NCBI GenBank assembly: GCA_013398955.1
Contig: VWPU01002093.1
Location: 434,001-498,000, forward strand
Source of the DNA: Callaeas wilsoni
Lineage: Eukaryota; Chordata; Aves; Passeriformes; Callaeidae
Length of the DNA: 64,000 nt
Reading direction: 5' to 3'
Both the position numbers and the translations under genes were made by a program. Shown piece after piece: positions 1 to 11,560 of the stretch. The notes below the pieces were generated by a model that saw only the letters and a list, made by a program, of their open reading frames with translations, searched no databases and was not told the DNA's origin. How positions within the stretch are numbered: the first letter of the stretch is position 1; the number at the start of each line of letters is the position of its first letter.

Positions 1-290
1 CTTCCTTCAGACACTAATATCAGTGACCTGGGATTCCTGAAGGCAGCTCTTACCAGCAAAAATGGAGGTTAAAAAAAAAAACAAAAAACCAGCAAAAGAG
101 ACTGAGCAGTTCAGGTTTTCCATGTCCTTTGTCACCATGTTCTCTGCCCTCTTCACTGGCAGCCCAGTATTTTTCCTGCTGTTCCTATCACTCTTGATTT
201 GCATACAGAAACCATTCTTGTTACCCTTCTTGCTCCTGTTAGATTCTACACTAGATGAGGCCTGGCTTTCCTTATTCCATCTGTGTGGAA
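1..290 (-). mobile_element. CR1 LINE, internal ORF2 fragment (endonuclease-RT linker), degenerate
   Basis: CR1 is the dominant non-LTR retrotransposon of birds. Its ORF2 encodes an endonuclease and a reverse transcriptase that copy the element into new sites. Read on the minus strand from about 290 to 7, this piece gives KGNKNGF, then MVTKDMEN, then FAGKSCLQESQ. These match the part of avian CR1 ORF2 between endonuclease and RT, where the usual text is close to KGNKKGF, LVTxDMEK and FTGKTxLQES. The match comes from memory of the family, not from an alignment. The copy is decayed: a T-rich run at about 69-110 (A-rich and T-rich on the two strands) expands the frame just before the FTGK-like block. 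Only the linker is present, so the RT half should continue to the left, outside the window, while the 5' end is lost at about 290. It is not a functional gene. Confidence 0.72.
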
Positions 291-1304
291 TCAGGTAGCT
301 CCTTGTACAATCCTTCTGACCTAAGCCTGCTTCCACATATTGCCAAATGCCACTTTCCAACTTCCACTCTGACACACAGTTTTCTGTTCTTGTTAAGATC
401 TATAAGATCCCTGGCTTTGTATTTTACACACATGATTTATGGTATAAGTTATAATATTTCTCCTCTTAAAAACATTCAACTTGTACTCAGAGAACTCCAA
501 CTGTGCATTCACAGAACACAAAGCATGGATCAGTCAAGTTTTTTGATTGACCTCCAAGAATGGAAACTGAAAATCTTCAAATGCCTCTTAAGATGTGGGG
601 GAAAGATTCTAAGTCACATTGTCATGGGAGAAGGAAAGAAATTTGCATTAACAGAAAAAATGCACTATGAAAAAGAAAAGGTATTTGGGGGTGTGCAACA
701 GTCTACTATTCTAGTGGCTGTCAATATTTTTGTAGGCACCAAAGCAAGAGCTAGAAGGCAGTACTTAAAAGAAAATTGCAGGAGGACTGTGTACAAGCTT
801 ATGGTTATAATCCTTGGTAGAAAATGGCAATAGAAAAATACACAAAGACCTGGATCCTCAAAGCTGCACAGGCAGGGTATTGAGTGGCTCAGTCTGTACT
901 TACTTGAGAAGCTGGGCTAGAATTACTCACTTTATTATTTAACACTTGGGGGTGATGTCTAAAATGGAGGAGTGTGGGAGAAAGGGATATGCATAAACAT
1001 ATCACAGGGTCAGCCATTTAGGTCGATTCCTTTTTGATAAGGAATCCTCAGCACTCCCCTCTGGCTATTATAACACCTACTGCAGACACTGTATTCTGTA
1101 CAGCCCTGGTGTGAAAAGATAACCTTAAATTATACAGCAAAGTTACAAGTTAACTTGAATTAGGTGTAAAAAATGTGATTAAACTGGACATTTCTAAGTA
1201 TGTTACAGAAAAGAAACCTCAGGGAAGAGAGACAGTAGCAACAACAATAATAAAGAATACTGGGGGTTTTTGTGTAAAAAGTCTTAGGGGACATGAGAAT
1301 CACC
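291..1304. other. Single-copy non-coding DNA, nothing recognised
   Basis: AT-rich sequence without a recognisable gene or repeat. A plus-strand open frame at 255-833 begins inside the CR1 remnant and has no family resemblance, so I do not call it. Confidence 0.5.
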
Positions 1305-1440
1305 ACCTCTGTTTTACAGCTAGAGAGGCTGATGTACTGAGAGGCAAAAAAACTCATCTGAGCTCACTCACGAGGTAAGTGACAGAGCAGAGAATGGAAT
1401 CCCACTCTCTGACTCAGTGCCCTGTTCACAAGACCATCTG
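1305..1440 (-). mobile_element. MIR-like (core-SINE / L2-tail) remnant
   Basis: MIR elements are tRNA-derived SINEs mobilised by L2 LINEs before the amniote radiation. Read on the plus strand this stretch follows the reverse complement of the MIR 3' half: gttttacag at 1311-1319, then a GAGGCAAAAA block, GGTAAGTGACAGAGCAGAG at 1374-1392, then GGAATCCCACTCTCTGACTC at 1396-1415. These correspond to the MIR signature of ATTTTACAG, GAGGCxxAGAG, AGTAAGTGGCAGAGC and GGATTCxAACCCAG. The order and spacing are preserved, which supports homology despite heavy substitution. The element is on the minus strand. An L2 3' end is the alternative, since both families share this tail. The antisense strand happens to carry good splice sites (see findings). 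Confidence 0.65.
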
Positions 1441-2562
1441 ATAATGGCAAATCACCTGCAAGGAGTTCTCAAAAATAGAGGCAATAGCCAGGGAATTCTT
1501 TCCAGCTCTTACTGTAAAGACTGTGGTAGGAAATATTTCCTCCCTGTTAAGTCAAGTGACAATTTATGTTCATGTCACTTAGACTTTGGAAAGATCTCCC
1601 ATCATGTGTCCTTGGAGAATCATCCTCAGAAATACTGAGGGGCAGGATGATGTATACGGGGATGCAACACACATTGACCAATGCTGTCTTCCAGTGATTA
1701 AATACAAAAACTTCTTTTCTGGCTCCAACATATCAGTTGAAATATCTTTTCACTCTACCAAACAGACCTCTAGACTTAATTCAAAACTTTGGGTTTTTTT
1801 CTGTTTTGAAATTCACTACTTATTAAAAAACTTTTGTCCGTTTCAACCTCCACACATCTCCAAACCGTATTTCCATTGTACCTCAGATTTGAGAAATACC
1901 TTTCTCCCTTTTACCAGTTACTACAGCTGGCCAGATCAGTCTCCTCCCAGCCACAGAGGTCTTCCACTCACTACCCTGTCCCTTTCCCCACATGACAGAG
2001 AGTTGCCTCCCTTGCCCAATCAAAGTGCGAAGTAAAGCAGCAACACCAGACTGAGAGGCTGTAAACAGCTAAAAAATTGAACTGAGCAAAAATCTAAACC
2101 ATAAACATGGAAGCAAACTACAAAAACACCACACACAACCCAAACTCACAATATTTAATCAATATTTACCAACTTATAGCAACTCCTGCTGTATTTATGC
2201 ATAGGGATCACATGAGGTAAAAGGAGTAATCATCATGGGATCATGGATCATTCCTGGTAAAGGAGTAGCAGACAATTGATTTTGAGTAAGGGCTGTGGTT
2301 GTTGAATTTGGGATTCAAAGGGGGGCTTTTGCCTGGGTTGTTGCTATTGTTTTTTCTGAGTACAGTTTTCAAAGGTGTTAAATTCAGCTAATGTACTTAA
2401 CCCTTCCCTTTTATGACTGATCCTTCAGATTTCTACTGAACAGCAGTGATGACTCCAAACAGGCATTTTTACTACCTTGCTAAATCAGCACCTGGGTTTG
2501 CTGGAATGAAAGAACCAGGTATTCTCCAAAGCACTTCCGAGAGGATTCTATACAAGCTTTTA
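1441..2562. other. Single-copy non-coding DNA, nothing recognised
   Basis: No gene, RNA or repeat recognised. A plus-strand frame at 1586-2035 reads as ordinary AT-rich noise. Confidence 0.5.
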
Positions 2563-2645
2563 AACTGCAGACCATCATAGTGAATCTAATCCAACTTCCT
2601 GCAACACGGCCTGCAAAATTTCATCCCCTTAAACTTTGAGTGCAG
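2563..2645 (-). mobile_element. Short CR1/L3-like 3'-end remnant
   Basis: The sequence around gaccatcatagtgaatctaa (from about 2570), cttcctgcaacacggcctgc (from about 2595) and aaatttcatcccc (from about 2616) tracks the antisense 3' end of reptile/bird CR1-like LINEs, where the familiar order is gaccattatgatcatctag, then acctcctgca, then caggccacagaatctcaccc. Only about 80 bp is recognisable. It lies 250 bp from a second CR1 piece of opposite orientation, so the two look like separate insertions. Confidence 0.45.
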
Positions 2646-2899
2646 CAGCTGGGGTTCAAGAAGAGCGGGCAATCTAAAAAGTAATCCTGTTTTGGTATAG
2701 AGAACAAAGATAAACATAAGCCATGTCCATCGAAACAGAAGTTATCTTCAACTAAAAGCTGCTTGGCTTGCTGATGCCTTGATACTGCAATGTATCAAGC
2801 TCTTTCCAATAGCCAGGTTTAAAATTTACTGTATGCTTTGCTTTAATTGAGACATTTGTGTGACCTGCCGGCTGCCAGCTCATCCCTTAGCTTGTACCA

Positions 2900-3110
2900 G
2901 TAACCACATGGAAGGGGCGCAGGGATGGTTCAGGGGAGGTACAGATACAGACTTGCCATTAGTAAACACAGAGAGGGTGGCCAAACTCTGGAAGAATCTT
3001 CCTAGAGAGGTGGTTGATGTCCCATGCTTGCCAGTGTTTAAAAGACATGTAGACAATGCCCTTAACAATCTGCTTTTACTTTTGGCCAGCCCTGAAGCGG
3101 TCCAGCCCAG
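2900..3110 (+). mobile_element. CR1 LINE remnant, C-terminal end of ORF2, sense orientation
   Basis: In the plus frame from about 2965 to 3100 the DNA reads AKLWKNLPREVVDVPCLP, then VFKRHVDNALNNL, followed by LLASPEAVQ. This is the conserved C-terminus of CR1 ORF2 (typically HWNRLPREVV, then APSL, then VFKxxLDxAL) leading into the 3' UTR text 'tggccagccctgaagcggtc'. This is the carboxy end of the reverse-transcriptase polypeptide; no catalytic residues fall in this part. The upstream RT is absent (5' truncation, the usual fate of CR1 copies). It is the only retroelement piece in the window that I place on the plus strand. Confidence 0.7.
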
Positions 3111-6100
3111 AAACATAAAACAAACAAGGTAGGAGGGATGGAAACAAGCTCTCCATGTCTACACACCAGCCTGGGCCCAGAAGAAATCTAATCATACCTA
3201 ACAAAGAATTGTGACCAAAGATTTCAGTTACCTACTCTACAGATGCAGACAACTTGACATGTGTCTTCAGCCTTAAATTTTGGCCCATCAAGCAGAGGCA
3301 CAAAACCCTGCTGTGCTAAAATTAGATCAACAATCGATGGCAGACTTTGTCAAGAAGGAGGTGGGAAAGTGTAGCCAGATAGCTTCCAAGCTGGAAAATC
3401 TGTCCTGTTTTGCTCAAGTCGCCACAAGTTTTCGTGTCTCTGCCTTGGGCTTCAGTTCATAATAGAAGCACGTTCCTAATGACTAGCACTAATTCTGATA
3501 GCAACACAATGTCTTATGTTGATTTAAGGATGGAGACAGCACTAACTAGAGATACTGCTCAAATTAACTGCCAAAAAACCAAGCACCTACAGTCCATTCT
3601 AAGGCCGCTCTTGGTTCCTTCACAGGTCCATTGGTGACTGCAATGTTGAGGGAATGCACAGGAGCCAAGTGCTGGAGGCCTGACCTGGAGATTGCTTTCC
3701 TGCAAATTGAAAAGAAAAACACAAATAAATGGAGTGTATATATAACAAATATATATCCCCAACATAATTACCCAACATCCTCCCCAGCCTTCTCCAGAAA
3801 TGAGAAGAGGCAGTACCGCATTTCAGTTCAGCTTCAGTGAAACGGTGCTTGAATGCCATCTCCTGCTAAAGCAGTTTAGGACGAGAATAAAGCAACCTGA
3901 TCACTGGAAATTACTGTTTAATGGAGATCAGTTACTCATCTGGCACTAAGTTGAAATATCAAATCCAGTGGACTATCTGTGGTTATGTTTGCCAGTGTCA
4001 GTGGAGTCCCCATGCACTACACCTATTCCTTACACACCAACCAGGCCTGTTGAATCAATTTATGCATAATTCCAAATACCATTTATAGGAGGGACAAAGT
4101 TTGATTCTTTGTATAAACTCAAACACCTGTTGCTTTTACTTAGCTTATAGGCTGGAAGAAGTTGTCCATTCAGCATCCAACTACATAAAACAAGACATGA
4201 GGATGCCACCAGAAAGGGAAGTCATAAACTGGTACCTTCTTTGATCATATCATAATCCTTCAAGGAATTACAGCTTCTTTCCACTTATATTTCAATTCTA
4301 TCTTTATGGTCCAAAGTCACTTTTACAGCTCTTGAGAAATAGATGTGATCTTCCTCAGAAGACACAGATGGTGGCCAGAAAGCCTCCTGAAGCTGGCTCC
4401 GCAGTGCTGAGGGGATATCCCCACTCCCTGTCTCCCTAGAGACACCCAGCCCTGGCAGATGTGCCTCCCCCAGCGAGCCCTCCGGTGGAAGCGCAGTACA
4501 CTGCCAATACGAAGCTCAGCTGCACCTGAACGGTCTGTTTCCTACAGCTTCCCAACGTTACTGCATTGCATATATTAGAACCTGATGGTAGTGGCCAACA
4601 TAATTGCACAGCTTCAGATACAACGACTCAGAAGAGGACAAAAATCATCTCAGAGAGATATCTCCCTTTGTAAGCCAAATACACACATCCCCCACAAAGT
4701 AAAATGACAGGCTGTTTGTGTAAAGTGCATTTTTGTGATACCGCTCCCACAGTGCTACAGCTATTTATAGCATCTCCTAATCTTACCACTGTCCCAAGGC
4801 AATAAAGGTCAATTGAGCCAGTGGAGACAATCCAGGTCAGCCATATGCTAAATAAATCTTTTCATTGTCCTGAAAATATACAGTGCAATATATATCCTCA
4901 GTAAAGGAGCTTGGGAGCCTCACTGCTCACAGTGCATGTCGGAAAAATCGAGTGAACTGAACCAGAATCTCTTAAATCCCCTCTCTTGTGGGCAGCATGA
5001 ACAACTCAGAACATTAACAGCAGCCTCTGATCATCCAATATCCTCTTTCTACTTAATGTGGGCAAGACTTTGACACTGAGGGGGTTTTTTCCAAAATATT
5101 TTGCATTTGACAAAAAAAGGGAAGAAGCCCAAGGAAAATACTTTTACCATCTGGCAGTGTATCAGGAGGGAACAATTTAGCAAGAAAGATTTTATGTGAA
5201 ATATATAAGTACAACATAAGCTACACATCTCAATAACTGGATTAAGGCCTTAGAGAAATAAGCTACAAGAAACTAAAAAAAATATTTTTAAAATAATTTT
5301 TTCCAGAAAACTTCCCAATATTTGGCAGTCTCCTTCCAGGCTGTTTTCAGTATCAATGTAGTTATTCTGGCTTCCTAAACACCAGAGTACATTCTTGTGT
5401 CCATTCGTGGTTTATAACATGTTAGTTTATTTGGGTGGAAACAGGGCAGTACCATTTTTTCCACTCTGCATCACTGACAGGGGAAAAGCAAACCTACTTA
5501 GGCCTGTCCTCAGAGCACAGGAAGGTAAATATGCGTAATGAGTGGTTACAGACACCTCAGCATCAAGCCTCGGATACTATTTCAGGTCAGAATTAGAGAT
5601 GTGCAAGCCTCCCACAGGAGAACCTGAGACTTGGCCCACATTTCTTTAAGAGCGAGCCGAGGCTGAGGAGCCCTGTTGGGGGAGATCTGGCACAGCTTTG
5701 TGCCAACAGCCTGCCCTTCCTCTGCATGCCAGGCTGGATTTATGGCTTTGTCTGGAAACTACACAAAACACAGCCATGACAATAATGCCTTTTTTTTCTG
5801 GTCTGTTTTAACATAAAAGCCTTAAAATGATCTCAGGGATTGCAAATTTGCATGAGCCAGCCCGAAGTGACACTTAGGCCCAGGAACAAGCTAAAAATGT
5901 CTACTTTTGCATAGCTTCTTATCAGAATTTTCTCTCAGAGCAAAGAGAGACAAAGTGTCAAAACACACTGTATGCCCTGCAGAAGCCTCTCCCAGTAAAA
6001 AAGGAGGGCAAGCTAAAGAGTAAACACATGGCCTTCTAATAAATGTAAGACAGGCAAGAGCGGGGAAAATGGGGGGAAAGGGAAGGTAGCACAAATCCGA

Positions 6101-6628
6101 TAACAGAGCAGATGCTGAGTATCCAGGTGATCATATCTCATATTACTTTGACAAATTACACCACTTGGCACTTTTCCAATGGCAAGGTAACACGACTGGC
6201 TTTTAGTTATCTTTCCCAGAAATTTCATCTCCACTGTGCTGAGTGCATGAATGAAAACACAGGCTTGACAGTCAGCCTTTCCCACAGAAGTAATCACTCT
6301 TCCCCTGATAAGAGACAGACAGAAAAAGTGAATCTGTGGTTTCATCATATATTCCATTCTTCAGACTATGAAGAGCAAAACCTTGTTAAAGTGGGCACAA
6401 CCAGCCCAACTTGCTAATGTAGTAACCAACAGCTAGGAAATATTTCATCATAAATAATGAGTTGTATTTCAATAATTACTTTTTCATATCCAGTAATCAG
6501 TCATTTGTAGTGGATGTTATTATTGACTTAGCTAACACATCACCATTGTGAACAAGCATGGGTACACATAAATGTCTATGTCATTGAATATACAACTAAC
6601 AAAAATATCTGATACTTATTCCATAGTT
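3111..6628. other. Non-coding DNA; donor of a templated insertion at 4749-4793
   Basis: No gene recognised. A slightly GC-richer patch at about 4380-4560 has no clear identity. Positions 4749-4793 are the probable source of the 45-bp insert found at 6676-6720. The rest shows nothing to me. Confidence 0.5.
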
Positions 6629-6768
6629 GATACCACTAACGAAATTCTTTAACAGTGCAGTGAACTGTCTTGAAAACAGTGCTACAGCTATTTATAGCAT
6701 CTCCTAATCTTACCTCTGTCTTACCACTAACGAAATTCTTTAACAGTGCAGTGAACTGTCTTGAAAAC
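6629..6768. repeat. 47-bp tandem duplication with a 45-bp templated insert between copies
   Basis: Positions 6631-6677 and 6722-6768 are identical over 47 bp (beginning taccactaacg, ending cttgaaaac). Between them, 6676-6720 repeats 4749-4793 with one mismatch (a at 4788, t at 6715); the two end bases of copy 1 (ac) are shared by both matches. At the right junction the donor reads ttaccact (4783-4790) and the target begins taccact (6631), so 7 bp of microhomology is available for switching back. The arrangement target-donor-target is what replication template switching leaves, and no transposon is involved. A mis-assembly is the alternative. The near-identity of both repeats implies a recent event. 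Confidence 0.9.
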
Positions 6769-7804
6769 CAAAAGCAATCAGACATTTAAGCCGTTCAAGT
6801 ACACTAACTGACTTTTTTTATTTTTTAAAAGCATTACATTTGCATTTTGCTGAAAAGTCTGGCGAGACTCAACCTACTTATTAGATCAAAGGATACATAT
6901 TTGATCAGGAGAGATTTGAGCTTATATCTCAGCCTTTGGGTTTATTGAGCCTTTTCCTCCACTGAAGGCATATAAATATCCTCCAATGAGTTCTTTAGAC
7001 TGAATCGTTTTACCTGAACCCTCAAAGACCACAACAATTAGTCAATAGTATGCAACCCATTTAAGCAGTAGAAAAAAATCTATTTGGAATAGAAATAGTA
7101 AGTTACTGTTGCATGCAGTTAACAGCTTTGACTGTCAATTTAGTTCTCACTGGTGTTGGAGTTGCTGCCTTTCCAAGGCTGGGGTTATCATCCTCCTTTG
7201 TATATGACCATTTCCATTGGGGTAGTCTCTCAGTTGCAAGGTTGAGAGAATATAAAAATGCAGAGAGAGTGGCTTCCACAGACCCTATGACTAGGACATC
7301 TGCCAGGAGAGATGTTTTTGGGAGTCGTTTCTCAACGTTAACCTAGATATTTACAGAGAAAGGGACAGTCATTTTTATAATGATGTTTAAGTTACAATAG
7401 CTCTGAATTTCTTTGAATATTCAGGGCGGATAAACCCTACACCTGCCAGCCCTCAGCTTTGCCAACTAGAGCTTGAAAAGCCCTGTACAAGGCCAGACAG
7501 CACCTCTGTGCTGTATGAATGAATTATATGTGCCTCAGTTTGTTTGCAGGTGATTTTCACTCCTGCAATTTGGTGCTTATGAATGTCATGAAGAAAATGT
7601 ACTGGCTAATATCTGGCATTATTTAAGTTTTCCCCATGCACCTTTGCTGACTGCATCAGGACCCTGAAACCCACTGTTCCCAGCTTGCCTTCTGGGCATG
7701 TATTGTTCTCCTTTTTAGCTGACCACTGGGCAGTGATTTTTTCACTGCAACATCGATTCCCAGATTTTTTGCATTTGCTATGAAAGGAGCCAACTTCAGA
7801 CAAA
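6769..7804. other. Single-copy non-coding DNA, nothing recognised
   Basis: No gene, repeat or RNA recognised. The first bases directly follow the duplicated segment. Confidence 0.5.
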
Positions 7805-9060
7805 TTAAATAATCTGTCTGGTGCACCAACCCATTCCTGACAGTAGCAAGTAGCAGGTGTTTAGAGAAGCACAAATTGGGTGATCCTTCCCCTGACATAC
7901 TCCAGTCCCAGTTTCCAGTAATCAGTAGTTTAAGGACTTCCTGAGCTGAAGGCTGCTTCCAGACCTTTTCACTTAATAGCCTGTAATGGCTCTTTACTCT
8001 AGGAATGTGTTGGTCCTTCCCTGAACCCATTTATAGTCTTGGTCTCCACAGCAGGCTATGTAATAAGCTCCACAATTCAATTATGGCCAATGTAAAGTAC
8101 TTCCTTCTGTCTGTTTTTAAAATTCTGCCTGATAATTCAATTGCTGTATCATATTGTAAGTAACAGCAAGTAATCTCTTGCGTCTCTACACCTTCTGTGA
8201 TTTTATGAATCTATGGATATACCCCTTAAATCACACACAACCCCAAGTGGAAGCACCCTAGACTACCTAGACTTCTGCTAATCTGAATCTGTTCTATCAA
8301 TGTTCTCTAGCTCAATTATGTCTTTTTTGATGTGCGATTGCCAGAACTAGAAAAGATATTCAACATCTGGCTGCACCAGAGGTTTGTCAGTGGTGTCATC
8401 ACATTTTCTGCACTGTTCTCTTTAATTATCCACAGATCTCTTTCCTGAGTGTTAAGTGATAACATAAAGCCCAAACTTGATAGCCTTTTAATCCTGCACA
8501 TGCATTATTTTGCCTTCACCTCCAATCTGCTTCAGAGTCACTCAGCATCATGAGATCCTTCTGAAATTGTTCTGCAATCAGACCACGCCCACTCTAATTG
8601 TGTGAACCAACAGCAAGCTTTACCCCCTTTCATTTTGCTTCCAGTGAGCACCACTGCTTCCATCACAGATCCCCAGTGGTCCTCACCAGTAAACACCTAG
8701 GGAAACTCTGAACACAACCCTACTGCTTGCTACACTTAAACAGTTGCTTACCCATGAGGACACTATGCCTTTCAGCCCTAGTTTCTGTACCAAAAGCTGT
8801 TTTTCTTGCCCCACTGAAGGCCTTTTGGAAGCCCACGTGGGCTCCCTTTGGCCAGACCACCCCAGTTCACGGGCCTCTGTCAGCAACCTCTGCAAGATTC
8901 ACTGGTCCTGGTATCGAGAGAGCTGTGCTGGGTCTCATCCAGCACATCACGTTCAGCTGCACATTTACTAAAAAAATCGTGCATCTTATCAGCAGCTTTA
9001 CCAGTTTCTCTGATTAAAACTTGCTGCTGGGTTGCCCCATCAGCACTGTGTGAACCCATG
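7805..9060 (-). mobile_element. Ancient CR1/L3-like LINE, antisense, about 1.25 kb
   Basis: A long decayed copy of the older CR1/L3-type family known from turtles, crocodiles and birds. Landmarks appear in the correct antisense order. The 3'-end text 'cctgacagtagcaagtagcagg' (split at about 7837-7858) comes first, then 'catactccagtcccag' (7898), 'tctccacagcaggctatg' (8043), 'gattttatgaatctatgg' (8199), 'ccagaactagaaaagat' (8341), 'atgagatccttctgaaatt' (8550), 'cagatccccagtggtcctc' (8667) and 'aacagttgcttacccatgag' (8739). Each has a counterpart in the family's 3' UTR and RT C-terminal half. The reading frame is fully broken. The 5' end was lost near 9060. The element shares its 3' end type with the copy at 30965-31860. 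Confidence 0.72.
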
Positions 9061-11224
9061 TGACCACCCCACTCCTTTAGGAGTAGAGCTCACTTAACAG
9101 AGGCTTTTTAAAGCCCTCTCAGCAGTTTCTTATTTGAATTCCACTAGAAAGCTTAGCAAAATCAAATCTTAGTGATTAGTTACTGGCCCTTTTGTCAATG
9201 TAGTCTTTAGCCTCCTACATTAACCTTCCCATTTTCCTCAGGTTCCTCCACACAAGTAGCAGATCAGCCTAAGACAGTCTCAAGCACCCTCAGCAGTGAA
9301 CATTGATGCAGGAAATTCAATTAGCACTAAAAGAAACAGACCTTTCAAAACTCCTCATGAAATGCTTTCTTAAGCATCTGTCACTGCCTGCTGCACAGGG
9401 AACGGGTGTATGGAAAAGCAAAGATTTGGGTAATTTCCCAGCCGGTCAACATCGACATCACCAATACCCCAAACAAACCTTTCCTGCCTCTCTCTCCACC
9501 CCTCACCACACAGAGCTGTTTGATAAAAGGTGCATGGACACTGGCACATCTCCATGAAACACTGCAGCTCCATGCAGCTCTGGGCAGCTTTGCTTTCAGC
9601 CTCAAGCCCAGACCTCCTGTACCTGGAGCAGCCCATGTCTGCTAGAGACTGACCTGAAGAGAGTGAAACAAATTTCCACTCTGACAATCTTCCCAAGTAC
9701 CTCAAACAGCAACCCCAGAGCTGTAACATAGTACATCGACTCCCTAGTAAATTCTGGTAGGAACATTTGGATCTATCACATCAAACATTTTATTCAGATT
9801 GTATTGAGCAGGTGCAAGACCGAAAGGAGCCAACAAGCCTTCCTACAAAAGGAATTACAACACAAAGCAAAAGGAGTAGAAAAGCACTGCAGAAGGTTGG
9901 ATCAGATTAATGGAAGAAGTGCCTCTACCACACACTGGTGTCTTTTCTGTGTCAACACTGCAGTTCACAGACATTTCTGTGTTATGCACATGAAGGGATA
10001 TTCTTTAAAAGGAAGCCTTTTGGTATTCTTGCCCCTCAAATTCTGGGTACAAGAACGGCAGGTTACTTTTCCTGTCCCAGAAGAATAAAATGGATTCATG
10101 AAACAAGCTGTGTATTCACAAGTTGTGGCACAAATATGTTTGCAGTTTCTTGAATGTAGACATGCAAATCATCACAGCCCTGTGTTTCTACTTGGAGCTT
10201 GATTTAGTGTCAAAAGAGTGACAGCCACATGCCACAGATCTCTAGTATATTTTTTTTTCCTCTTCTCTGCTTCACTTGACCAGTAGGCATACATTAAGGG
10301 CCAAATTTTACCTTTTGGAAAGCAATTTATGGTTTCAATTTGATCATGAGCTGCGCTAAATTATTCAATCCCTTAAATCTTATCTTCCATCAAGTTCATC
10401 TTCTCAGAAGTCAGAGAAAGCACACAGTTTTGTGTCAGCTCCTATCAAGGTGACCAATATATCTTGCCACAGATCTATAAGTCACTTCAGAGTCTCTATT
10501 GCATTAAAATCAGGGTGACTTTGTTCCTGTACGCCTTCATTGGCCAGGCCGTGGGTTCAGCTTATTCCCCTGGAAACTCTGTACCAATCCTCATCTGCAA
10601 CGTGGAAACTGAAAATGCCTTAGATTCAAGACTTGGATAATTAATCAGATAAATATAAGAAATAGTCAAAGTCATGTGGAATTCTCTCTGAGCTCCTGTC
10701 AGAGCTCAGATTTCCATATATCAATCGATAGCACCCATGTCTTCCTTCTGCTCACTTTAGGTTTTTTTTGCCTTTACTCTTAATTTGTTCTCTAGATTTC
10801 TTACTAAACAGGATAAAACACGAAGGGTACTTATGATACAAGGCAATTAAATTTTAGGACCAACAGGACTCGTCCCAGTATTTTGTTTTAAAATTCTGAA
10901 AATATTTGTAGAAATGTGGTGATTACTCTTGCCACAAAAAGTGACAGACCTTGGAGGACTCCTTGCAGTAACAGAAATGTCAGTGTTAATTTTCATGAGG
11001 AGGAAAGGAAAAAAGTGATACAGCTGGTGATGCAGTAAAGATGAAGAGTATCCTCTATCCCTGTAATTTACTGAGAAAGGGACTAACAAAGGAGCCTAGG
11101 AAAGCTGGGGATAAAAAAGATACAAAAGCTTCCTCAAACTGATTTATTTTGCTTTATTTTTGCTGCAGTCAAAACCAATTTGTTTCAGAAAAGGGTTTTA
11201 ATTTTTTATTTAGCCTTTAGCTTT
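9061..11224. other. Single-copy non-coding DNA, nothing recognised
   Basis: No exon or repeat recognised. The open frames near 9303-9729 are on overlapping frames of both strands and look like chance. Confidence 0.5.
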
Positions 11225-11560
11225 TAAAGCTATGAATATCAGATCTGGAAAAGACCTTTCAGGTCATGAAATCCAGTCAACTCTGTTTCAAGCAAACTTA
11301 TTATATGTTTGAATTCACAGAGTTAAAGACCCATTTCAAATCTAGCCCGGTTGTTCCTTCTCTCTTATTCCTACTGAGAAGCTGTGCTAGATCTCCACTC
11401 TTTTCATCATTAAAATCCCTTTTTTTTTTTTTGTAATTTCCATCTAATATGCATGTCCCTGAACAATCTTCCTTAAATTCCTATTATTAGGATTTTCACA
11501 TTCATCCAAAAAGTTAAAGTTGAACTGACAACCAATGATTTTACATGATCCTTCTACAGA
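11225..11560 (-). mobile_element. Probable CR1-like 3'-end remnant, antisense
   Basis: The start 'tatgaatatcagatctgg' (11232) followed by 'aaaagacctttcaggtcat' and 'gaaatccagtcaac' follows the antisense start of CR1-type elements (atagaatatcagggttgg, aagggacctcaggaggtcat, ctagtccaacc). Beyond about 11300 the match fades; 'tttccatctaatatgcatgtccctga' (split, from about 11436) may be the later 'tttcctaatatccaacctaa' part. The end point is uncertain, and a 12-bp T run at about 11420 interrupts it. Confidence 0.42.

Noticed and set aside
255..833. Plus-strand open frame of 192 codons
   Set aside because: It begins inside a decayed CR1 fragment, matches no family I know and has no splice or promoter context. 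One or a few frames of this size are plausible by chance in six frames of 64 kb.
7525..7560. Possible sense MIR piece (gtgcctcagttt)
   Set aside because: Neither the upstream nor downstream MIR landmarks are present.
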